Assembly (NCBI GenBank): GCA_021904315.1
Contig: CM038919.1
Location: forward strand, 3,720,001 to 3,784,000
DNA length: 64,000 nt
Reading direction: 5' to 3'
From: Sphagnum magellanicum
Taxonomy: Eukaryota > Streptophyta > Sphagnopsida > Sphagnales > Sphagnaceae
Shown here piece after piece: positions 56,233 to 64,000 of this stretch. The stretch's first letter is position 1; every line of letters begins with the position of its first letter. The notes under the pieces are model-generated. The model was given only the letters and a program-made list of their open reading frames with translations, was not told the DNA's origin and searched no databases. A program made the position numbers and the translations under genes.

Positions 56233-59200
56233 CACTAGTAGAAAAATGCCAATTTGCAACTACAATTTTGTGATTAAAAAATATTTGAAATCAACTTTAC
56301 AACTAAAAACTCCCTTAATTACATAAATGAAGTCACATTGAACCTTTAATTGCAAATGATGACTAAACATGATGTCAACACATTTCCAATGGATGAAGTA
56401 TACAATCAACAGATACACTTCCATCCTTTGACTAATGTACAACATTTGCAACCATTAACCATTCTTTTGCAACTAGTAAATAACTCTATCACTACTTGCC
56501 ATTTGTGAACATAATAATTTTTTGGGTAATTTTTTTATTATTATTGAAATATTAATCTAGGCCATCCATTATGAATGACCATAAATTTCAACACATACCC
56601 TAATCAAATTTTCACACATGGCAAAACTTGGAATTTATTTATATATGATTTTATATAATATATAATGAAAGAAAATCGACATGATCCAATTTCAACTATT
56701 TACATGATGACAGTTGGACAAAGGAAAATTTGACACATGACATATGGAGTAATTTTTATTGACATTTTGATCTCAACCATCCTTTATGATTATTCAATTT
56801 AGATGTATTTATATTGTGACATATGGCACAATCAAAAGTTGCCATGTGACATATTGATTGAATTTTTTATAATTAAAATAAATAATTACTTACATAGGTT
56901 GGTAGGTAGGTAAAACTATGTGCATAAAAAAATACCTACCTATTTAAGATACATACCTATCTAAGCTACTTATTTACTTACCCACCTAGCTACCTAAGTA
57001 GGAAGGTAGGTAAATAAGTAGGAAGGTAGAAAAGTAGGTGAGTTAAAAAGTAACCATGTAAAGACTTTTATTTTATTTTATGTTTTGCCTTTAAGGTTAA
57101 CCTTCTTTGAGTTCATCCCAAACATCATATGATTTTTAATGTGAAATCCAAAGAGAATGCACCTTTTTTATATACTTTATAGCATGACATTAACATCCAA
57201 AACATATGAGTTAAACTTTTTAGTTGCACTTTAGTTACAAATTCAATCATAACTAAAATTGATTCTTCCACAAGTTTTGTACCTGTTTTTAGTTTTGTAA
57301 ATTATACAACTAAATAGGTAAAAAATAAGTAACTAATTAACCAATTAATTAATTAGCTAATAATTAATTACCTACCCATCCACCCATTTACATAACTACT
57401 TACTACATATTATTGTTTATTTTTAAAATAATTTTAGAAGTAACATTGATCATTATTCTTTCATGGTTTCCAATAACTAATCAATTGGTTCATATTAATA
57501 ATTCAAAATTAGTAATTTTCTTTTCAAGAAATAATTATTTAACGTCTAATAAATTAATCAAATCACAAATTATTCATTTAAGTTTCTAATATATCTAGTT
57601 ATTTAGAAATTATTTCTAAAATAATAATTTTTATTTATTCAATTACTTAAATTTAAAAATATTTTTACCTCTGAAAATAAACCCTTTAAATTGCTAGTGA
57701 TCAAATAATTAAATAAAAAATAATTAGGTATTAATTTATTACCTAAAAAAATAAACTATTAATTAATTGGTGATTCCTGAATATTAACTATAAACTATTA
57801 AAGTTGTATCTTATAGACTTAATTAATACATATTAAATAAGTTTTAATAAACCATTAATATTAACTGATTAATATTTATTAGCTATTAACCATAATTCTT
57901 GATTAATAAATATTTTAAACTAAAAAACTAAGTATTAGACAAATATATATATATATTATAAAATTTATTTATTTTTAGAGTAGAAATCAAATCAGTTTTA
58001 ATTAATCATTAATAGTAACTGGACAATTTAATTTGTGAAGAATTTACTATTTATTATTCATTGGCTGACTAAATATTTACTAATTGGTAGTCATTAGCTA
58101 TTAATCATAACTCTTGATTAACTACCTAAGTCAGATTATTGAGATATTTCAGGATTAATCATATATTTCAAAATTAACTAAATAAGGAATAATCAGATAA
58201 TTATCATCTGAATAATTATTTTAAAACATTAATTATTTCATAGTAACTAAATATTTAATAATATTTAATAAATTATTGGTAAATCATTGATTGATAAATA
58301 TTAAATATAGATTATTTATTTATAAACTTATTGACTTGTTGATAGAAATAAAGTAAAATTTAATTAACTAAATATTATTTCATATTTCTTAATTAAGCAA
58401 TTAATCAATAGGAATCATTCATTCATGAATAATGATTAATTATTGTATCAATTTACGATTTAATATTTAATTAATCAACATTTCTTTGAAGTAATTAATA
58501 AATAATAATTGATTATTCAAATAGTTGGTATTATTTTTAATGTAATTAAATGATTAAATAAAATTATTTAGTTCATACTTTATAGGAACCAATTAATTAA
58601 TTGAAAATAATTATTGCCATATAGTTAATGTTTGTTTAATACTGCAATTATATCATATTAATATGACCTTGCTATTATAATTTAATCATACTTAAAGATG
58701 GCATATTTTTAAATGAACCATACAAAATCAAAATGATTTTTTTTCAATCCAATATGCCCATAATCTAGTCAAATATATGTTCAATATACTTTGAATAGAT
58801 ACTAAATATTTTAAGATATTATGAATACAAATCAAATATGATTTATATACCTTGCATCTAATTTAAATGCATTTTAATATGTTAAATAAACTTAATAGAT
58901 GTTTAATATACTTTGAATAAAATCTATATAGTATACTTTTAATGTAGTCCACAAAACCCTATTGTATAATAGTAAATGTATAAACACACCATAATAAGTA
59001 ACGAAATTGCAACTAATTTTGTAACTAAATGAACGTAGGAGCCTATTTTTAGATGAAAAATCCAATAAGCTCATAAACATGGAAGGATGTGTAATTTAAT
59101 AGTCACACCATAATCGCAAAGATAGTCATAAAGTTTAAAAGACGGCGACTAATTGTAAAAATGATAAAATAGAATTGCAAATGATAGGTAGTTGCATGGA

Positions 59201-59249
59201 GTTGCATGTAGTCGCAAATTGAATGCATATTACAAGATTTCTTCTAGTG
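56233..59249. mobile_element. Non-autonomous CACTA (En/Spm-type) DNA transposon, 3,017 bp
   Basis: The left end is CACTAGTAGAAAAA and the right end read inwards is CACTAGAAGAAATC, the inverted termini of plant CACTA elements. Both sides carry a 3-bp target duplication TTT (56230-56232 and 59250-59252), the length this superfamily makes. Subterminal regions repeat TTGCAACTA or its complement many times (for example near 56260, 56460, 59015 and 59190), as expected of transposase-binding sites. The interior is AT-rich, holds no transposase frame, and contains TAGGTAGG-type simple repeats in both orientations at about 56900-57050. It therefore depended on a transposase from elsewhere. It sits right at the upstream edge of the gypsy protease region. 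Confidence 0.9.
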
Positions 59250-59252
59250 TTT

Positions 59253-59790
59253 CCAATATAGTGAAGTGCATTCAATTTTCATCTTGCACTCAAGGTTTTT
59301 GTTGTCTTGCAAGCTCACTTTGTGGCTTCAAGTTAGGGCATTTCTTTTGCTTTCGGTAAAGGTATGTAGATATTATTCATGGGCATATTATGCTTGTAGG
59401 GTAGTTGATCATTCCAACATTGTTACTTCAATGGTTGAGCAAGGTTGCAGCTTGGTGTAAAAACTTTTGTTGATTTAAAAAAATTGTGTTTTCAAGAACC
59501 TTAGTGTCATTTTGACGTAACAATAGATGTTACTTTGGCATAATTAGGTCATTGTAGCAGCATTTTTTTTTGTGGCATAGTTTGCTCATTGCAACTAAAG
59601 ATCCTACTTCAATGTGCAGTTGTATAAGTTTTTTGCCTTCTTTATTGGACTTTGTTGTCTATTCAAACCTTTCTTTGCACGTATGTTTTCAAGCATTTAA
59701 ACTTTTGTTCATCAAAACTTTATGTCAGTTTGAGTTGTTTAATTTGAAATAAGTTTTATAGGCATCAAGGTCATTTAATGTTTATATTTG
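59253..59790. other. Flank between the CACTA element and the plus-strand transposase
   Basis: The sequence right of the CACTA element may be more of the gypsy element on the minus strand, as its partner flank at 56229 is, but no gag or other domain is readable in it. The plus-strand transposase text begins near 59800. Confidence 0.35.
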
Positions 59791-59799
59791 GGTTTAGGG

Positions 59800-62700
59800 T
59801 GAAGATGGGTTTCAAAGGAATGTTGATAAGAAGGCACAAATAAAGCATCTTGGTCTTACAAAGAGATCTACTATCTAGGCAGAAAAGTTCACAAAAAAAC
59901 ACAGAATCCAAAATGCTTGTCAACAAAGGTCAAGTGCTATGTGGAAAAAGAGACTATAGAACCAAGAGGAGGTTGAACAACTTTTGGCAAGTACGTCAAA
60001 AGTAATTTTGGATCATTAGGATCTATGAAGGTTCCCAGGTTTGATTGTCGATTCAATTTTAAAGATTTTTGTAAAGTGTCCAGGTGCTAGAAGTAGGAAG
60101 CTTGTTATTAAAAAAGCTTTATGTAATGTGAATTTTTAAAAAGATCTACTAGATTACATATTGCTTGTTAAAGATGCCCTTGCCCAACAAGAGGTGGTAG
60201 CTAGAGTAATTAAAGCTTTGGAAGAGTACAAACAAGCTAATAATGGGGTTAAACTTGCAGCAAAACATGTTTTACTAACTCCTATTGTGAATGCCCACAC
60301 TAAATCTTCTAGGAGGGTTATTGCAAGAACAATTTGGGTGCATGTTAGGAACATTTCAAGTGCAATTTTGCGACGCAATGTGATAGATTCAACATGAAGT
60401 TTTTTGTGGTCCTTATCTGTGAAGGAGAAGATATCAGATGGAATTTTCTTAATAGTCAAAAATGTTGTCTAGCAATGGTGGACCTCAAAAATATGAGTTA
60501 ACCCAAACAAATCTGATGTCACTCGACAAAAATTAAAACCTAGGGTGTTTGATGAAAAGCCTACACATTTTTTGATGGAAACTTAAATATTTGTGTACAT
60601 GCTTATGCCTTTTTATTTCAACTTCCAAGTTACATTAATAATAAAATGTGTTGTGTGTTTTTAACACTTGTTTTCAAACCTTTGATATTTTAAAAGGAAA
60701 TCCATGAATTGATGGCCTATCTAATCCATCAATGTAGCTTTGCAATTTTGAGTAATTTGAGGTTTTATGTTTCTATAAAAATTCTTTAAATGATGATAGA
60801 ATGTATTTGAACTCATAATGTTCATTAAACTTGAGTATTATTTTTTAGCAGAATGATCCAATTTGAGATGATCTAATCCATTTTCTTCCTAAGGAGTCTA
60901 TTGCCCTTATAAAGTCCATCCATTGCACTATTAAATTTCTTGTGGAATCCATTGTAAGATGGTTGAGTCCTTGGGAGAGTCCATCTATTGATTGAATCCT
61001 TGGGAGAGTCCATCCATTCATTGCGTCCTTAGCAGAGCCCATCCATTGATTAAGTCCTTGAATGGAGTGCATCCATTAGTATTTGATTCCTATTTGAGTC
61101 CATTGCAAGGTGATTGAATCCTTAGTAGTCATTCTACTTCTAATGGAGTCCATTGCAAGGTGATTGAGTTCCTAGTAGAGTCCTTCTAGTTTTGATGGAA
61201 TCCATTGCAAGGTGATTGGGTCCCTACTAAAATCCTTCCAATTTTGATGGAGTCCATTGCAAGGTGACGGAGTCCTTATATTTTTAATGGAATCCATTGC
61301 AAGGTGATTGAATCCAATTTGAGTCCATCCATTAGTACTTGACTCTTTCTTTAGTCCATCATATTATGACAAAGTCTATGATGTACATTGTAGAGTCTAT
61401 TATACATCGACTATGACCCATTTAGAGTCCACAAATTGATCATTAAGTCCATTCAAAGGTCTAATTTGCATACAAACATGTTGTAGTTCATTAACAATTT
61501 GTATAGTCCAAGTTTAAACATGATATGCCCTTCAAAGTCCCGTGCATATGAATCCATGTAAAGTTGCCACATTCCATTCAAAGTCCATATATAAATATGT
61601 GTAAAGTTGCCACAATCCATGCAAAGTTGGTTTGTAAACTTAATGTAGGACCCATTTCATTGATTTTTTTTTTTGTAAAATTGATGCAATGAAATTCAAT
61701 GTTCTTTTGTAGGCTGAATTTTTTTTGAAATTCAAAATAGCTCATCTAGAAATGTGTATTGGACAACAGGCATTTGAGGGGCTCAAACCTTTTTTTGTAA
61801 AACCATTGTGGGAGCATAACACATGTTGTATCTATCATGTTGAAATGGATGAACTTTGAATAGGACTCAACAATATGCAACATAAATTTGAGGTTTGTAA
61901 TCACTCTCCCAAAAATTGTGTTGCTTCTTCCTAGTTTTATAAGGGGATCACAAATCTTTGGGAGGCCATTGTTTGTCCTAAAGGGGAATTGGTAGAATGG
62001 TATAACAAAGATAGTCTATATGGATAATGTTCTAACTATGGAATTCAAAAAAAAAATTTTGTCCTACCGAACTTGCTAGTATGGTGTCCAATTTGGTAGA
62101 GTGGAGGCGATTTGCCTTGGAAGAAACCAAAGCAAGAAATGGAAAGGTTTTAGAGAAATTAAACCTTGTTTACAAGAATGCTACTTCATATAAGATGTTG
62201 GATTACTTGAAATTTAAGCTACAACACTTTGTCAAGCATAATTTTGTAGCTCAATGGGAAGACAAAAAATTCAATGCTTGGTTGAAGTCTTTTCCAAAAG
62301 ACAACATTGTGTTAGTGGTGGACTTTGGTGAAAACTATTCTTTTGAAATCCAAAATTAGGTACAAAACATGGTACTCATACCAAATCAACATATTAGTAT
62401 ACATTTGTTTTCATCATAACCCTGATTTTGACCCCCTATGATGAGGAGACATCAATATTTAATGAATTTCATTTCTATATTTCATATAACCGTAAACATG
62501 ATTTTGAATTTGAGCAAGATTGCTTCAAGATTCATCATTAGCACATGGTGGAACATTAGTGATTGCTTGAAATGGCATTTTTTATGGTTGGATGGGTGTG
62601 TTGCATAGTTCAAAAGCACGAAGCTTTGGTATTTTGTGAGTAGGTATCCTAGCATGACTAATGGGTGCAAAATGACATGGTTTTTCCTTGGAAGTGGTCA

Positions 62701-63050
62701 TGGGAAAGGTCCCCATGACGGGGCATGTGCAATCATCAAAAGGTTTATTTGGCATGAACAATTCAATGCAGAATGGGGAAAAATTAACTAATGCATAAGA
62801 GGTTGTGAGTTTTCTTCGTAGGGAGTTATTTTACCGTCATGAGCCATCATACACAAGTAAAAGGGGGCCACCATTCCCTTGACGATTTTGGCACATCAAA
62901 TCTACTGATTTTGATTGTAGCTCCACCACATATGCATGTGAAGCCATTGAAGGTACCATGAAAATCCATTCTAAGCTACAAGTATAATTTATGAATGAGG
63001 AACATGTAATTCAAACTTGGCACCAAGTACCCGTGCACCAAATCTAGTGA
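59800..63050 (+). mobile_element. DNA transposon with cysteine-rich transposase, decayed
   Basis: The plus strand carries the whole length of one transposase-like protein in pieces. The N-terminal part at 59830-59960 reads KHLGLTKRST and FTKKHR. A 78-codon frame at 60161-60397 has DALAQQEVVARVIKALEEYK, SSRRVIARTI and ILRRNVID. Near 60475-60585 come QWWTS, NPNKSDV and PRVFDEKPTHFLMET. A minisatellite then intrudes. At 61720-61830 the text resumes with AFEGLKPFFVKPLWEHNTC, near 61950-62010 LWEAIVCPKGELVEWYNKD, at 62239-62356 HNFVAQWEDKKF, then VVDFGENYSFEIQN, at 62600-62735 DGC, FKS, WYFVSRYPSMTNGCK and GSGHGKGPHDGA, and at 62880-63000 FWHIKSTDFD. I know this set of motifs from uncharacterised mobile-element proteins of early land plants but do not assign a superfamily. 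Several frame breaks are present, and no terminal repeats were found. Confidence 0.6.
60885..61465. repeat. Minisatellite, 40-52-bp units
   Basis: CCATTGCAAGGTGA recurs at about 61100, 61150, 61202, 61254 and 61294 (steps 50, 52, 52 and 40 bp), joined by GAGTCCTTA and TTTTGATGGAGT-like words. The flanks (60885-61090 and 61320-61465) carry looser AGTCCATCCATTGATT units. The array lies between two readable parts of the transposase, so it has either grown inside an intron or invaded the dead gene. Confidence 0.85.
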
Positions 63051-63059
63051 ATAGGAGCT

Positions 63060-63720
63060 ATTACAAGTTAATATGCATGACAAGTAAATGAAAAATAAGT
63101 AAATCAGAAGTAATAAATAAATCAACTAATCAAGGCGACAAACACAAGTGCACAAGTTGCTTGAAAGGTAAGTAACAAGTAACAAAGGATTGGATCCAAG
63201 TATTTAAAGCACAGTGATAAGTAGTGAACAAGAACTATGAACACAAACTTACATGACAAGTAAAAAAACACCCATCAAGTATTTAAATTTGTAAATAAAA
63301 TAACAAAAGCTACAACACAGGTAATTAAACAACATGAAAAGAATTAAAGGTAAGTAATAAGTGAGAAAGGATTTGAACTCCAAGTATTCAAGGCACATTA
63401 ACAAGTAGAGAGCAGGAGTTGTGAGTGATGAACTTGCATGACAAGTTACAAATACACACATTAAGTATGCAGATTTGTAAAACAAGTAGCCAAGACCACA
63501 ACACAAGTAATTAGTAAACATTCAAAATGTAGCTAAAGGTAAGTAGCAAATAACAAAGGAGTGGAACCAAATATTCAATGCACATTGACAATTAATGAAT
63601 GAGAATTGTGAATAGTGAACTTGCATGACAAGTAACAAAGACACCCATTAAGTATCAAGACTTGTAAAACAAGTAGCTTAAGGCCACAACACAAGTACGT
63701 AATTCATACATGGTCAGTAG
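63060..63720. repeat. Tandem array, units of about 177-187 bp
   Basis: CATGACAAGT recurs at 63075, 63252, 63437 and 63624, a step of 177-187 bp. Each is followed by AACACCCATTAAGTAT-like text, TTGTAAAACAAGTAGC, ACAACACAAGTAATTA, AAAGGTAAGTA and a TATTCAAGGCACATT-like phrase in the same order. Four units can be followed, and they become less clear after 63720. The array starts where the transposase text ends. The 90-codon minus-strand frame at 63249-63521 is a by-product of the repeat. The unit length is typical of plant satellites. Confidence 0.85.
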
Positions 63721-63724
63721 AAAC

Positions 63725-64000
63725 CACCAAGTATAAGTAATTAGCTTACTGGTTCAAACATAATGATAGTTGAATAGAAAAAAACCAGTAACCAAGGGTT
63801 GATCATTACAATTACCCAAGATAGAATGGCAAGCCCTAGAAGCATGTAAACTCTAGTTGCAATGATAAGTAGAAAACCATGATCATCAAGTATTCAAGCA
63901 AACTAAACAAGTTCATTACTTTACAATCTATGTAGAAGGCTTAAACATGATCATTTAAAGCATCTAAATTTATTGAACAAGTTGAGGGTTGTTTACAAAT
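63725..64000. other. Window end, no gene seen
   Basis: Scattered words of the neighbouring array (AAGTATTCAAGCA, AAACAAGTTC) persist, so this may be a very worn extension of it. Confidence 0.35.

Noticed and set aside
63249-63521. 90-codon minus-strand hydrophobic frame
   Set aside because: It repeats the same NYLCC and YLM.VF words at the period of the 185-bp array, so it is a by-product of the tandem repeat.

Overview
The window is nuclear DNA of a land plant. It is AT-rich and carries two complete intron-containing genes of plant-specific type. One is a group IV calcium-dependent protein kinase (CPK16/18/28 type). The other is a phospholipid:sterol acyltransferase (PSAT1 type). Introns are short (92 of them would fit a few kb; most are 100-600 bp), intergenic DNA is old and repeat-filled, and several transposase-like proteins are of kinds I associate from memory with non-flowering plants. 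I therefore lean towards a bryophyte, fern, lycophyte or gymnosperm, but the sequence alone does not settle it.

Layout. 1-9 kb: gene-free AT-rich DNA holding two decayed group II intron reverse transcriptase/maturase genes on the minus strand (3.9-5.0 and 5.7-6.6 kb) and a long imperfect foldback at 8.34-8.78 kb. 9-11 kb: a SINE-like insertion, a member of a small dispersed repeat family, and simple repeats. 11.96-16.76 kb: the CDPK gene on the plus strand, 13 exons, 551 residues, no visible lesion. 19.2-21.1 kb: remnant of a mobile-element protein with a methyltransferase-like C-terminal half. 24.7-29.2 kb: a Mutator-like transposase remnant with a solo LTR nested in it (5-bp target duplication), and a related LTR fragment upstream in opposite orientation. 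30.4-31.1 kb: a nearly perfect 129-bp inverted repeat. 33.25-38.81 kb: the PSAT gene on the minus strand, 15 exons, 649 residues, with two consecutive GC-AG introns. 39-45 kb: mostly featureless DNA with several copies of the dispersed repeat. 45.3-46.0 kb and 59.8-63.05 kb: two copies, in opposite orientation, of one cysteine-rich transposase family. 48-56.2 kb: a broken Ty3/gypsy element on the minus strand with an extra coiled-coil region after integrase. 56.23-59.25 kb: a 3,017-bp non-autonomous CACTA transposon inserted in or beside that element, with TTT target duplications. 60.9-61.5 kb: a 40-52-bp minisatellite. 63.06-63.72 kb: a tandem array of about 185-bp units running towards the window end.

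The two host genes are unrelated in pathway: one decodes calcium signals at membranes, the other makes sterol esters. Nothing suggests they work together. The rest is a layered record of mobile elements, and the nesting with target duplications gives a relative order of insertion. I found no convincing new multi-gene system. The best leads are the paired group II maturase fossils, the methyltransferase-bearing mobile element, the paired GC-AG introns in PSAT, and the long hairpins.
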